NCBI GenBank assembly: GCA_033060915.1
Contig: CM065379.1
Span: forward strand, 37,513,318-37,577,317
DNA: 64,000 nt
Direction of reading: 5' to 3'
DNA from: Euryodendron excelsum
Lineage: Eukaryota; Streptophyta; Magnoliopsida; Ericales; Pentaphylacaceae
Part shown: positions 13,325 to 26,547 of the stretch, piece by piece
Numbering within the stretch: position 1 is the stretch's first letter
Layout: every line of letters starts with the position of its first letter
The notes under the pieces: model-generated
What the model was told of the DNA's origin: nothing
What the model saw: the letters and a program-made list of their open reading frames with translations, nothing else
Databases searched by the model: none
Made by a program: the position numbers and the translations under genes

Positions 13325-14549
13325 CAAAATTGAACTAATACCAAATCAACCCAAATTAGTTCGGGTGGAAAGTATGAGTCAGTCCAATGGTTGGGATTAG
13401 TTCGGTTTGGTTCAAATCGATTCTACATTTATTGTACACTATTTTATTTATTTATTTACAATTCTTAAAATGTAGCCTCAATCTTACAACCTTCATTTCA
13501 CAAAATATTAAAATACCAACAAATAAAAAAAATCAATATTAATTAAATACAAAAAAAAAAAAAGAACAATGTAAAGGGAAAAATATTATATATAATTGTA
13601 TCATATATAGTTTGGTTCAGGGATTGGTTGGGTCAAGTCTATAACATGCTAACTCAAAACCTGAACTAAAATGATCAGTTTAAGCAATTTAAGATTCAAA
13701 ATTAAACTGAACCCATAGGAGAATTGAACCAAACCGTTCGATAAAGACCGGATTGGATTGGTTCTCCGATTTGTCAATGCCCCTAGATTACCCATTTATG
13801 AACTGGTAATTATTAAACAGGTAATGATATCATTAACATTGACTTATCGTAGTGAATTAATATTTGCTACTTTAGATTATGATTGGCGTCATTTGGCGAC
13901 CTCATCCTTAGAAGAGGACTACACGGAATTCAGATTGTGTTCTTGACAAGTCTATTGACCACAGATTGTTTATTTCTATGGTTGACTAGACAACCTCTCG
14001 GACATAACGAGGATTGGCTTTGTTTAAAGCCCACTACGCTAAAGTAATAAGAACCACCCATGAAAAGCCAACAATCTGTTAGGTGAAACTGCTATTCAAT
14101 AATTCACCCAAACTAAATAATTCATCAAAAAATATTTTTTTGGGGAGTAAATAAAATTAAAGAATGGTTTGCCACAAGTAGACATCTAGTTCTTGGTATC
14201 CAACCAAAATATGTTCTTGGTAAGGACAAATGAAAAATTATTTTTTAGTATAAGTATATTGTCAAACGCTAACATATGCTCCGAAGACAAGTATTAAATA
14301 TGCGTTATTATTAGATTGTAGCAAATGTGAGTCCACACATTTTTAGAATTTCAATCCTAAACGAATCAACTTAACATGTGCCGGCCGCGAGACCCAGACG
14401 TATAAACTGATCCATTATTAGGTTTTGCATTTTCTTTATGAGAGTGCTCTGTATTTAGTTTCTTCTTCTAATACACCCCCCCTTGCAGCAGCACAAACAT
14501 CTACATAAACTAGCTATCAAGGCAGATCTCTAGTAGCACGGACAGAAGC
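13325..14549 (+). promoter_or_regulatory. upstream region of GST unit 2
   Basis: Aligns with the region before unit 1 (7657-10510 minus insertions), so promoter and gene were duplicated together. A TATA-like TATAAACT lies at 14401-14408, about 149 bp before the ATG at 14550. The roughly 115 bp before the ATG would be 5' UTR. No specific stress or xenobiotic element is claimed. Confidence 0.55.
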
Positions 14550-14693
14550 ATGTCTGGAGCAGATTTGAAGCTTCTGGGTACAAAAGAAAGCATGTTTGCT
14601 TATAGAATAGTGTGGGCACTGAAACTAAAAGCCATCGAATATGAGTTCCTAGAAGAAGATCTCTTCAACAAGAGTCCACTGCTTCTACAATAA

Positions 14694-14852
<159 letters not shown>

Positions 14853-14863
14853 TAGACGAAAAG

Positions 14864-16016
14864 GTGACATGTCCCTGAACTTATTTCTTCGAAACTGGTG
14901 CCTTCATTTTTTAGTTTTTTTAGAGTACTATAGTTTTAATTCTATATGGGTCTTCAGATAATTTTCCAATTTTATAGTGATTCAAAAAGAGTTTCGTTTT
15001 TTTAATAAATTTAGACGGGATAATTTTTATTATTACTTTATAGTTTACTCATGAGTTGCTCAATGAATCTGTTGATTGGAATTACGGTATAGGTAGATGT
15101 CAATGATGAATCAAATTTTTTTATACGCTTGTCAATTTATCTTTGCTTTTTTAATGCTGTCTATAATGATTGATGAATCAAAAACTTGCAATTGAACTTA
15201 TTCTTTCAATTGGTATTTTTGCTTATCCTCCTATCTTGCAAAAATGGAAACTAATTTAGGTAAGTGCTTTATAAACATATGTATAAAAAGAATATATTTC
15301 ATTTAGCTCTTTCATGCCTACTATAACTAGTTATTTCGGTTTTTTACTAGCGGCTTTAACTAGTTATTTCGTTTACTACATTGTAAACAAAAAGTCTGAG
15401 AGTAAGCATTACAAATCCCCAAGATCATTTTTTGAAAAAAAAAAAAGAAAGTTTTCAGAAGATCGATATAAAGATATTCACATGGTCATGAAAGTTTAAG
15501 GGGTGGAATGATTAATAAAAGCAGACGTTGGCAGCATCTCTCAATTGGCTATCACATTCTCACGAGTAGTGTTGTATAAACAGAATTTTTATACATAACA
15601 GGGCAGCTATTTGTGATTTTTCCATTTCAAATAAAAACACTAACAATTTTGATGCGGGTTTAAGGCACCGAGATGTTGGTTATCATCATTTATAAAAGGA
15701 TAATACTGTATAAACGGAAAATTTGTATATGTTTTTATTACCAAAATAATATGATTGAATGACAATCTCTCACTTAAAAACAAAATATCTCTCACAATAG
15801 CTTTTAATTGCAAAATGACAATACCATGTGATTCTAGTAGAATTTTTTGTATAAATTTCTTTGAAGAATAGCATTTTTTTTTACAGAAGTTTGAACTTGA
15901 TGTCATGCTTTATTGAAGGTAGCTTTAGATAAAATAAAAAAAACTTGTTTGGATGTTTTGTTTTTGTTGTTTTATTTTTCACAATTAAAGAAGTAAAATT
16001 ATTTGATCTGGTGCAG
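14864..16016 (+). other. intron of GST unit 2
   Basis: A 1153-bp AT-rich intron with GT..AG ends. It contains a small MITE (15701-15880) and a second partial start of the same repeat near 15567-15599, which together lengthen it. Confidence 0.7.
15701..15880. mobile_element. small MITE, copy 2 (in GST intron)
   Basis: Starts TAATACTGTATAAACGGAAA and ends TTGAAGAATAGCATTTTT, matching the ends of the copy at 10774-10951. No coding capacity. Confidence 0.4.
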
Positions 16017-16382
16017 TTCTATCAAGCATCCATAATGGCATTTTATTCCAGTGGAGGAGATCGAGCAAAGTCGGTTGAATCAGTAGCAGAGGCATTACAG
16101 TTTCTTGAAGAACAGATAAAGGGGAAGAAGTTCTTTGGAGGAGAGACAATTGGATTTCTTGATATTGTGGTTGGTTGGATTGCATATTGGTTCCCGCTTG
16201 TGGAGGAAGTTGGTGGTTTTAAGGTGATGGACTCGACCAAATATCCTTCATTTGATTCATGGATCGAGAACTTTCTACAAGTTCCCGTCATGGAGAAGAA
16301 CCTTCGGGCCCCTGACACTCTGCGCCGCATCTTCCTGGGGTTCCGAAAAATGGGGCTTCCTAAAGCACATACTGAAGAATAG

Positions 16383-17416
16383 AAGGCAATCATGCCATTG
16401 TTGCATATTGGCCCGCCTTTCCTTAATTTCTAGCTATTTGACACCATTTCTGTGAATGATGAAACTATCGAATCTATGAAGACCAGGTTTAGCAACTTGG
16501 ATGAATCTTTGCTGGCTGCTTTGTGTAAAAGTCTAATCCTTATTTTCTGAGTACAATACTTTCTAGTACTTAGATATATGACGAGGAAATAAGAAGAATG
16601 GGTTTTAATTAGCATTCGTATTTGTTTGTTCATGGTTAGGAACTTAGCATTAGCGATTGTCCTCCATAATTGAGTAGGAAGTTTGATTTCACCGGAGATT
16701 GTCACTTGCACGTAGAAAAAGTCATTTATATATGCTTAGCAGAACAGCAAAACCTAGAAATCTTAGTTCCCATAGAGTTAGAGAAACTTACACGTATTGA
16801 ATCCCCTAGTAGATATATACCAGTTTTACTAACCCAACCCAATACATGTACAAATTCAATAGTTGTATGGGCTCACTTTGTTAGTCTAGGCCTGTCAATG
16901 GACTGGGTCCGATTCAAATCCGCTAGATCTAGATCCAATCCAGATCTTGTTAATCTCAGATCCAATCTAGATCCAGTTTTGATGGATCGGATCCAACAGT
17001 TACAGACCCGATCCATTAACAATTGGATTTGACCCATTTAACAGACCAGATCCCTTTTTTTTTTTTTTTAAAGGAAGAGAGAGTTCCTTTACTTTCTACC
17101 CTACTAGAAATTTAACATACCCACACATATAAAAATTTAAACTAAAAAGAAAGAAAAAAAAACCAATAATTGTCTTTTACAGCCTTTATTTTTGAACTTG
17201 GAAATACAAATTATATTTGGATTCTTTTCCTTTACTGAACTAACCACCACCAAATTCAGCAAAAAGAATAAACCCTAAATAGCCTACACTATTAAGGAGT
17301 AAAGAACTTTCATGAATTAAGGAGTACAGAACTTTTAGAATCCTAAATATCCTTATCATGCTAGTTGCTCAGACTTAACTACCACCCTGCTTCTAAAGTA
17401 AAAATAAAGATGAAAT
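16383..17416. other. intergenic; GATC-rich repeat near 16886-17063
   Basis: GST 3' flank followed by a segment beginning AGGCCTGTCAATGGACTGGG and rich in GATCTAGATCC-like words. That wording is common in plant non-autonomous DNA transposons, and the segment ends in a T-run. No downstream exon of the nucleotide-sugar transporter could be found here, so that gene appears truncated. Confidence 0.45.
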
Positions 17417-17509
17417 GGCTGATAGACAAGCAGATAGAATTCCCAACATATACCCTTGGATAGATGCTAAAAGAAGAGACTCACATGAAGACACCCCACA
17501 ACCTTTTAC
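17417..17509 (-). pseudogene. nucleotide-sugar transporter, downstream exon fragment
   Basis: Reading leftwards from 17509 after a CATAG acceptor, the exon begins VKGCGVSSCESLL, hits a TAG, and resumes one frame over as ASIQGYMLGILSACLSA before similarity ends near 17417. This is the segment that follows the GTTTSQ motif in plant CMP-sialic-acid-transporter-like proteins (drug/metabolite transporter superfamily, Golgi/ER membrane antiporters). The frameshift and the missing following residues (usually LAG.YTEF) mark it as broken. The exon normally lying between this one and the split exon (LQWMA..LLAVGTTTSQ) was not found. Confidence 0.8.
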
Positions 17510-18389
17510 CTATGGTAACAAAAGAAAGAATTGCTCATCAACAACTCTAGTAACAATTCAGATTATATCAAAAAAGTCCTTAAAGCTTGAAAACCCCATA
17601 AATGAAAATAGAACAATCTAAAGAATATAAACAGAAAGTCCTTTAAGCTTGAAAACCCTGTAAATGAATCAGAACTCAGTCAAACCACAAATGAATGTAA
17701 CAAAAATATGCCTAAGATGACAAAAATTGGTCAGACCCCATTGCACTATGACAAATCAGACTTGGTACAAATAATTCATAATAGATATCATGACAATAAA
17801 GGTGTCAAACTATCAATGTTCCATGAGAAACTGTATAATCCATAGCCTGCTTATTTTACTCGATCAGCTAGAGGTTCTCCACCAAATTCTCTGAGGCTCA
17901 GTGAACAAGAATATAGCAAAATGGCAATGTAAGGGAATCTAATGCAGTCATTAGTAGTCTACTGATCATAAAAAACATTTCCTAAAATGTTCCCGTTAAG
18001 TTTTGCACAGACTAGGAAAATGGAAATCAGTAATCTAGGCCAAGGCCAAAGCAAACAGGCTCATCCATATAATGGCAAGTTCTAAATATCCATACTACCT
18101 GATGTGCTCACGATTCTCAATTTATTTCAAATATAAGCTGACCTTATTCTAGAGTCGTCTTTATAGAACTCTAGCCTTGTCCCCTCCTCGGTAGACACTT
18201 TTATCCTTCCGTATTCTCATGTAAATTGCTCATCAATAACTCCAGTAACAATTCAGATTATATTAGATCAGTTCTTTAAGCTATGGTAAAGTAGTTGTAC
18301 GTTGTACATAAACTACCATATCTTTCCTTGTTCAAATGTAGATTTCTTAAACACAAGAATTCATATGATCCAGGCCATTCTGTAATTAC
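17510..18389 (-). other. intron of the nucleotide-sugar transporter fragment
   Basis: AT-rich intronic sequence between a GTAATT donor at 18389 and the acceptor at 17510. It includes two ~40-bp copies of one segment (17530-17569 and 18224-18263; ATTGCTCATCAA(C/T)AACT). A further near-repeat of AAGCTTGAAAACCC lies near 17585 and 17645. An expected exon appears to be missing. Confidence 0.5.
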
Positions 18390-18441
18390 CAAGGAAGCAC
18401 TTGAACAATATGCCAGCTGTGACAATCTTCAAATTACCCAT
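18390..18441 (-). pseudogene. nucleotide-sugar transporter split exon, 3' part
   Basis: Minus-strand sequence from 18441 gives (M)GNLKIVTAGILFKCFLG and then a GTAATT splice donor. It joins in frame to the part at 61635-61828 through the ATGGG (CCCAT on the plus strand) target duplication. The joined exon carries the family motif STYQIMGNLKIVT, within a membrane-spanning substrate-binding region. Confidence 0.9.
18437..18441. repeat. left TSD (CCCAT) of the Tat-like element
   Basis: CCCAT directly precedes TGTCGCG; the same five bases follow GGTGCTTACA at 61635-61639. The pair defines the outer boundary of the nest. Confidence 0.95.
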
Positions 18442-21400
18442 TGTCGCGCCTAGATATTTCGCACTTGAAGAATACACACACAAGTGAAAAAAATATTGTA
18501 CTCTCTCATTAGAATTCATCCTCCTAGAAGATTAAGTGCGACTAGGTTTGAATTGAAAATTGGTTTGAATAAAGGGCTTTTAGAAAACAATTCGGAGTCG
18601 CCACCTAACTTGATTAAAGTGAGTTAGGTCACCTAAAAACTAAGCACAATCCGAAGACTACACTTAGGGTTTTTGAAAATACTTCCTCAAGAGAGCATTT
18701 TTAAAAAAATAGGTTATTTAGCAACCTTTGGAAAATATTTAAGCCCTTTTTTGAAAATAACTCCGTTTTGGTCTTTCGAAAATAGTAATCTTAGGTTCGG
18801 AGATTGGTTACGTGTAGGGAAGGCGCACTAAACCATCACCCTAATCCGCCCTTGCGGTACCTATATGTTTATTCACTCTAGATTCACCTATGAGAGTCTT
18901 CAACTAACAAATGTCCAAAACTATCCACTTTAGAAAAGAATTTTTGAAAAGACATGATGCATGATATGTAAATGCAATAGAAAGATTTGATTTGGAAATA
19001 GATTTGAAAAAAAGGATTGAAGTTTGCAAATGGAAAGAAAGTTTTGGAAATCGAAATTGAAGATTTGAAAATAGATTTTTGAAATTGGAATTTGAAAATA
19101 AATTATGGACTTGGAGATCTGAAAGAAGTTATGGAATTGGAGATTAGAAGAAAGTTATGACCACACCCATGAGAGTTGCCTACGTATCCTTTTTAAGGAA
19201 TCAGGTCAGTCGTAGTTCGGATAAGAGTCCGATAAAAAATAGAAGATCTGATATGGAAGAAGAAATTGAATTGGAATTTGGATTTGATTTGAATTTAAAA
19301 TAGAATATTGAAAATTGGAATTTGGAATTAAAAAGATTGAATTTTGATTTGGAAAGATAGAGATCCTAGACTTAGGAAGATAGGATTTAGGAAGACTTTA
19401 AGATTAAGAAATATTTGACTTGAATGTTGAAATTAGAAAATTAGGAAAGATTAGATTTAGGAAAAGTTTGAATTAGGAAGGTTTCGAAATAGGAAAGGTT
19501 TCGAATTAGGAAAGTTTTGAAATAGGAAAGATTTCGAATTAGGAAAGTTTAAGATAGAAATGGTTTTGAAATTGGAAAGCTTTGAATTAGAAAAGGTTTC
19601 GAAATTGGAAAGTTTTGAATTTAGAAAGTTTTAACTTAAGAAAGTTTTGAATTTGAAAAGTTTAGAATTTTGGAAGTTTCGAATTTTGAAAGTTTCGAAT
19701 TTTGAAAGTTTTGAATTTTGAAAGATTTGAAATTTAGAAAGATTTGAATTTAGAAAGATTCAAAGTTCGAGTTTTAGAAATTCTTGAAATTAGGAAAGGT
19801 TTGAGTTTAAGAAAGATTTGAAGATTTATATTTGGAAATTTAAGATTTGGAAAGGTATAGAATTAAGAGAAGTTGGAATTAGGAAAGATTTGAAAGCCTA
19901 AAGTTTAAGGAAATATTTAAAAGTTCAAGTTTTGGAAACTTAAAATTTAGGAAAGCAGGAGATTAGGAAGGATATGAATTAAAAAAGATTTGGATTTTGT
20001 TTCTAAGAAGAAGTGTTTTGATTTTGTTTCAAAAAACGGAGAATTGGATCTAATTTCCTAAATGGGAGATTGGATTTTGGTTTCCTAAAGGAAAGATTTG
20101 ATTTGGCATGGAAATTGGAAAGATGGAGTCTTGAAAATCCTGGATTTGCAAACACTATAGTAAGTAGAAAATAGGTTTTGGAAATATATAGTTTTGATGT
20201 AGAAAATAAGAGGTTTTGGAAACCTAAGTTTTGAGGCCAAAATAGGTAATTGGAAATCATATTTTTGGGAAGAAAAATTGAGGTTTCCTAATTGTTGGCT
20301 CTAGGACTTGACTTGGGCTCCAAAAAAAGAGATTTTGGAAAATGAGTTTTTGGAAGAAGATTTTTGGAATGAGATCTAGAAAAAGAGTTTTTAGAAAGGG
20401 AATTTTGAAAAGAGTTTTTAGGAAAGAGATTTTAGAAATGACTTTTTAAAAAGTTGATTTTGAAGAGAGCTTTTTTGGAAAGGAGTTTGAAAAGGAGTTT
20501 TGAAAAATAGATTTCTGAAGGGAGTTTTTAGAAAACAATTTTGACAAAGGATTTTGAAAAGGAGATTGAAGAGAGTTTTTAGAAAGTATATTAGAAAAGA
20601 GATTCTTAGAAGGAGAGATTTGAAAAGAGAGTTTTTAGAAAGTCTATCAAAATATCTCACTTTCCTAAAGCGATTCTAACTATAAGAAGACTAGAACCAC
20701 TTTAAGATAGTGGTTTTGAAAACAATAATGATTTGAAAATATGGACCATATTGGTCACTTTAAATGTAACATTTTCCTAAAACAACCCTTGTCAGGGAAA
20801 TGCTATAATCACTTTAGGATTGTGATTTTGAAAATAAGTTTTGAAAAAAAAGATTTTAACACAAGTTTTGAAAACAATTTTAATGCAAGCTTTTGAAAAT
20901 AAGTTTAAAAAACAAATTTTAGAGAGATGCAAAATCATGATATACACAATGCAAGTTGGGGTCATGAACATATAAGGTTAAAGGCTTCACCACATAATCA
21001 AGGAGGCCGAACCCACGTGATCTCCGATTAGACTAAAAGAAAGCTCCCGACACGGTGACCTCCAATAGCCTAATCTTACACATGGACCGGAAAGTCCCTT
21101 GTTTCAAGCATGCAAGAAAGAGGGGGAGGGGGAGAAGATAGGGGATTAAAATGGAAGAAAACTCAAGTGGGTTCGGAGGGAGAAGAGAGAGGGAGAGGAT
21201 GCGTAAACTTAAATAGAGAGCCTACCTTGTATCTTCTTTATTTTGCTTTGCTATGCGCACTTTGTTTTTCTTGCTTTGCTTCAGTCTTCGCTTCAGTCTG
21301 CGTCTTGATCTTCGAGAGTTTCGGGTTGCAGCACTTCAACTCTTCAATGGAGGTTTTGAAGGGTAGTGTATGAGTGTATAAGAGTGTATGTGAGTATATA

Positions 21401-23046
21401 TGAGCTAGGGTTTGTGTATGGGGGCTAGGGTTTGGAAAACCTAAAACGAACTAGGGTTTAGGGAGGCTACGAGCTCTGTATATTGAAGAGTAGGGTTTTT
21501 AGACTAAGTTTGTGAACCTCTTTTACGCTGGAGAAGGCTCTGTATTTATAGAAAGAAGAATGATCTAGGGCCTGTTGTAGTGGCGCAGGGCCAAAATTTG
21601 GCTTGGTGCCACTACTAGTTGTGCTAGCCACTTAAGAAAGTTTTAAGGTTAGCAAGCAACGTATCTTCAGAAGATTTGGGCGCCTGTACTAGTGATTACC
21701 ATTCACTTTTTGGCCTGGCTTCACTAGGAGTGGCTCCAGAAGATCTGGGAATGAGTCAGAAGGACGGAAAGGGACATGAACCCTTAGAATAGGGTCCCAG
21801 GGGTAACAAACTTGAAAAATGATGACAAAAATTTTTGAAGGAGTTAATCGGGCCATTAGGGGCAAAACTGTCAATCGGGTTGGAAAGCTACCAGGATGGA
21901 CTCAGAATGTCCCAAAAGAAGACTCGAGACTTTGAAACATTACTTAAAATGTCCCAGGAGGTTACCGGTTTGATACCCAGAGCCAGTGTGGTTGGAAAAG
22001 GCGACCGGCCCATAAGAGACAAAATGGTCATTTCATACCAGATTTACCAGAACTGACTCGGAATGATCTAGAAAGATAATGGAAGGTCGGGAATACTATA
22101 AAAAGCATTCTGGGAGGTTACTGGCTTAATACCTAGAGCCGGTGTGGTTCTCAGGGCGTTTGGATGCCTAGGGGCAAAACGATCATCTTGACTAAAATGT
22201 CTCAGAATTGGCCCGAAACTGACTGGAAGGCACCTAATCACACAAGATTGTCTTTAAGACAATCTTGGAAGGGTGGACTTACCGTTCTAAGGACTTAGGT
22301 ACTTTCTCGAGAAAAGTGCCAGAAAATAACCCAAGGGACAGTTTGGTTATTTTTCACCGGAGTGGGCTAGCAGGCACTAGTATTGACTTGGGTTTTGAGT
22401 GTTTCCACCACTCTAACGGCGATCCTGTGATATAGGGGTTTGTTGGCAATTCCCTATATCGACTTGTTTACAAGTGTTTCCGCCACTCTGACGGTTGCAA
22501 TATTTACGAGTACTTCCGCTACTTTGACGGTTCACGATCATTCTCGAGATTGCCTGATCTTGGGAAGCTGCTAGATGTACTTAACACCTGAGGAATCAGC
22601 TTTCTCGAAAGGCATGGCGAAACTGATATTTCTACATTGACGAGCTAGCAAGCGCCAAAGGTGGACCATTCTACCATCTCGGGGACTTAGGGTCTCGTCC
22701 CGGTCGACGGGTTTAAAGGGACTTACTGTTTTGAAGAACTTTCTTCGAAAAACGTGCTAGACAGGATAGACTTACCACCTTGAGGAATCTACTTTTTCGA
22801 GGGACGGAATGAAATTGGAATTGAAAAGGAGACTTATCGTCTTCGAGAAGATGTGCCCATTAGAATTGGACCGAACAATGCCCCTAAGGGCATTTTGGTC
22901 ATTTTGCCTCTATTTGGGTCCGGTGGGCCCGTGAAGTGATGGATTGACTAGATTAGGATTGGAAGACTAAAATATGTCCATATTGACTTGAATACAAGTT
23001 TGGACGGACCAGAGACTGCTGGGCGGGCAAAAATGGGGTGCTTACA
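18442..23046 (-). repeat. LTR A: 3' LTR of the Tat-like element
   Basis: 4605 bp; on the plus strand it runs from TGTCGCGCC to GGGGTGCTTACA. In sense (minus) direction it has U3 with palindromes (21590-21630) and TATAAATA at 21550-21543, then a conserved leader-like block near 20940-21110, then about 2 kb of low-complexity sequence that is purine-rich on the plus strand (about 18940-20690). It pairs with LTR E. In the first ~105 plus-strand bases the two differ at about 14 positions by eye, which indicates an old insertion. Confidence 0.92.
21543..21550 (-). promoter_or_regulatory. TATA box of LTR A
   Basis: TATTTATA on the plus strand, i.e. TATAAATA in the element's sense direction, followed by CAGAGCC. 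The same box sits at the corresponding place in LTRs B (30462), C (41728), D (53305) and E (60088), just downstream of the palindrome module. Confidence 0.75.
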
Positions 23047-23064
23047 ACCGCTCTTTTTCTGTCT
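23047..23064 (-). promoter_or_regulatory. polypurine tract of the Tat-like element
   Basis: In sense direction the bases just before the 3' LTR read AGACAGAAAAAGAGCGGT, a purine-rich tract as needed to prime plus-strand DNA synthesis. Confidence 0.7.
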
Positions 23065-24506
23065 TTGCTTGTCGAAGATAGAAAACGATAGAGTAAGGGT
23101 CCCATGTTGACCATGAGGTAGTCGGAGGGACGGACTTTGGAAATTTTGGAAGACGGGAATATGGAAACGGATATGGGGGCCAAAAGGCCTTGGAAATCGA
23201 GTTTTGGCGGGAAAAGGGCAAAACTGCCCGAAATTTGGCACTGGCACCACTAGTAGTGGTGCTTTTGGTAAATCTGGCTTGGCGCCACTGCTAGTGGTGC
23301 TAGGCTTGGGATCAAAACTAGAAAAATTTCTAGTTCAAACACTTGCGGGATTGTGAAGAATTTTGGAAAATTGAGCGGCTTAGCGAGGAAACTGACCTGG
23401 ACATTGAAGGAGCGCTTTTTGGAGACCACAAGTGATTGTTGGAAGTAGACCACGTCGCCGGAAGAGAAGATTTCGACGTAGAACTTCAAAATGTGAGTTT
23501 TTGATTTTGTGTCTATTGGACTTGTAGAATGTCGTTTAAGTCGTGTGAATAACGAAAATTTATGTTTTGATATGTTTTGAACACTGTGGTGAATTTAATT
23601 TTGCATTTTGATACTTGTTTGATTAAATTTGAGTGATTTTGCATGATTATGTGAAGGAGGTTTCTGCAGGAATTGGGGGTTTGTTCCTACAGGCTTGGGT
23701 GTTGAGTTTTTTGGCTAGATTTTTTTACTGTGTGTCTTAGAAAAATGTGTTTAACAACCATGTAAAGTTTCATGATTTTTTGAAAACTTTTTTGAATTTT
23801 TGAATTTTTGAAAAATAGAAAAATACTTAAAAAAATTAAGAAAATTTAAGAAATTGATGAAATTTTTAGAGTTTAAAGTTTAGAAAAACTTGAGAATATT
23901 TTAGAAAACATTTGAAACAATTTTGAGGAATTTTAGGACATCTTTGAAAACCATTAATTTATTGAAAAAGAAAACATGTGTTTTGAAAAATCTGAAAATT
24001 TGAAGATTATGTGCGGGATTCTGACGTTGTGAAGTGTACGGTTCGTGTTTTGTGTTGATATGATAGGTGTTGTAGGGACCATTTTTAAGTAAAACTCTGC
24101 CGAAATTTTTTAGAAATTCAGAAAAAGGGTTGGAGGAATTTTGGAATAAAATTTTTTTGAAGAAAAAAGATAAAAAACCATTGAGGATGGGGCCTTTTTG
24201 GAGGAGAAGACCCCGAGAAACTCGGGGGCCTTAAAAATATTGGAAGAAAAATTTAGGAACATTTTTGAAAAAGAACCTATTTCGAAAGATTTGAAAACGG
24301 ATTTTGATTTTGAAAAATTTGGGAATTTGATGAGAATTTTGAGAGCTTGAAAATTTGAGAATTGAGTTTAAAGAAAAACTTTTTGTAAGAAGAAGTTTTT
24401 TAGAAAATCTTGATCAGGATAGAAAAAGCTTGGGATGAATTTTGACTAGAAGATTTTGAAATTTTGACTTAGGACTTATTTAGAATTTTCGGACAACATG
24501 TATAGA
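23065..24506 (-). other. internal 3' region of the Tat-like element
   Basis: Non-coding. At 23244-23262 and about 23281-23300 it repeats the GGC(A/G)CCACTA palindrome module otherwise found in the LTR U3. The rest (23760-24480) is A- and G-rich low-complexity sequence similar in style to the LTR tract. In the PMD gene's direction it would be promoter or 5' UTR. Confidence 0.6.
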
Positions 24507-24768
24507 AAATCCATTTTAACTCGGGACGGGAAGTTTAAAATCAAAATGTGTAGAAAATTTATTTTGACTTAAAACGGAAAATTTAAAATCAAAATGTGTA
24601 AGAAATTCATTTTGACTTAGAATGGAAAATTTAAAATCAAAATATGTAGGAAATTCATTTTGACTTAAAATGAAAAATTTTAAATCAAAATGTGTAGGAA
24701 ATTCATTTTGACTTAGGATGAAAAATTTAAAATCAAAATGTGTAGGAAATTCATTTTGACTTATAATT
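24507..24768 (+). repeat. 48-bp tandem repeat, six units, upstream of PMD gene
   Basis: Units have their ATTTTGACTT-like core at 24513, 24561, 24609, 24657, 24705 and 24753, exactly 48 bp apart. The consensus also contains AAATCAAAATGTGTAGGAAA. It ends about 115 bp before the ATG of the antisense PMD gene, where it could act as a promoter or leader repeat (inference). Confidence 0.92.
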
Positions 24769-25577
24769 GGACCCTCTTTTCCTTTTTATTTCTTCATTTT
24801 TTTGTTTATTATTATTATTTTTTTTTCTTACTTCTCATGAGTTATACTTACCTTATGTTGATATTCTTACCTTAATCTTCAAGATGGCAGATGCGGGTGA
24901 TGATAGTTCTGAGAGGAGACATCGCTCCAGGAAGGCAGCCCAGATGGATTCTGTCAGCAGCTCTAGCCACTCTAGGGGTAGTTAGCGATCTGCTAGACAG
25001 GCATCTTCCAGCCAGAGCGGACGGGGGAGTAGACCACCCGTCGATCCCTTTCTACTAGTTGAGCAGGCCTTTGCAGAGGAGATTGGTACAGAGGAGGAGA
25101 TACCGGGTGTTGGGGATCAAGTGATTGGTTATGGGAGAGCCTCCTCTAAGCATAGACAGACAGATGCTGATTTGGGCGACCTGGAGATACCGAACACCCC
25201 ACCACTTGGGGATCTTGCTTATCACCCTAGTGTATATTTTAGACAGCATTTGCCCCTCCGCAAGTACACATAGCTTTTAGAGGGGCTGTTCATCAGGTCT
25301 TCGTGACCATGCAGTGGGCTGCTCCATCATATCGTACTTTCTTGGTTAAGATCGAGTTCGGAGCTTTCATGGGATTACAGGCTAACCACCTGAACCGACA
25401 TCTGGTGCTAGCACTTATCGAAAGATGGTTTGGAGAGACTGGGACTTTTCATTGTGTTAGCTTCGAGTTGGGTCCTACCGCCTTGAACTAGGCTATCATC
25501 ATAGGACTTTCCTTCGTCGGTCGACGAATTACCCTACAGCCAGTCAGCAAGGATAATGCATGCATTCTATTGGACTT

Positions 25578-25578
<1 letters not shown>

Positions 25579-25608
<30 letters not shown>
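25579..25608 (+). repeat. 30-C homopolymer in the PMD gene
   Basis: Thirty C in a row, in frame as about ten prolines. Length instability here would shift the reading frame. Confidence 0.9.
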
Positions 25609-25610
<2 letters not shown>

Positions 25611-26547
25611 GCGAGTGTTCTGCTTTCCCAATTTCCTGGCTCAGTCGGGATGATAGCATTTTTGTTGTTGAGCCCCCACCTGCCCGGCGAGACATCATGA
25701 GGCAGCAACTTGTTCTGTACATCATCTTCAGCTGCTTCTGCAATAACAAAAAGTTGCTCTTGCCTTTTCGGTTGGTGAGTATAGTAGCTGATCTTAGGGC
25801 TTTATCTGAGCTAGATCAGGGATGTACGTCTGGACTTCTTCGTGTTGGGGCAGCATGACTAGTTTCTGGCCCTTTCTTGTTTGGTGGAGCTATGAGTACC
25901 TACCTGTTCGTCGCCCTGCAGTTATCGAGGACGACTTTTATCCTCGTGCTTTGAGGTGGGCTCGTGACTGGGTAGCCCAGCGATCGGAGATCATTGATTT
26001 TGTGACGCTTCGATCTAACCTGGAGCTCATTGAGGTGAGGGACGTGACTTGGCGACCTTTTATTGGATCAGTTCACTATGAGACGGTTCGGTACTTGGTC
26101 CCGTTGTCCCTGTCGAGGGCCTCCTTTCTCAGCGACGATTCTTGGGAGTCCTACCTAGGGGAGTGACACTAGTGCCAGTTTCATGAGGAGTTCCGATCAG
26201 CAGGAGATCCGCAGGAGTATATGTTTGGAGCCTTGGTGGCGGGAGTTCCCATCCCTTATCAGGAGCATCAGCCGGGTGCCGGGTTTTTACTTCCTCTAGA
26301 TACAGATTATTTTGCGCATTTTGGGGCTCATTCTGTTGGTGTCTTCACCCTGTTTGAGGTAGTAGTCGACAGGTATGCTGTGGGCCAGGAGGTGGTCGAC
26401 TTATGGCACAATGCCGGGGGATACGTGCCCCAGGCTGAGTTTACTGCTGTGAGGGACCAGAGGGATAGATACCAGATGAAGCAAGATCAATATTAGGCAG
26501 AGGTAGCTTCCTTGACAGCTCGGTTATCCCAGATGGGCAGTGGCGGG

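Noticed and set aside
20003..20660. Phe/Leu/Lys-rich ORFs in LTR low-complexity tracts (also 32950-33350, 50270-50503, 58553-59512)
   Set aside because: Composition follows the short-period TTTCC/GGAAA repeats; frames are chance openings.
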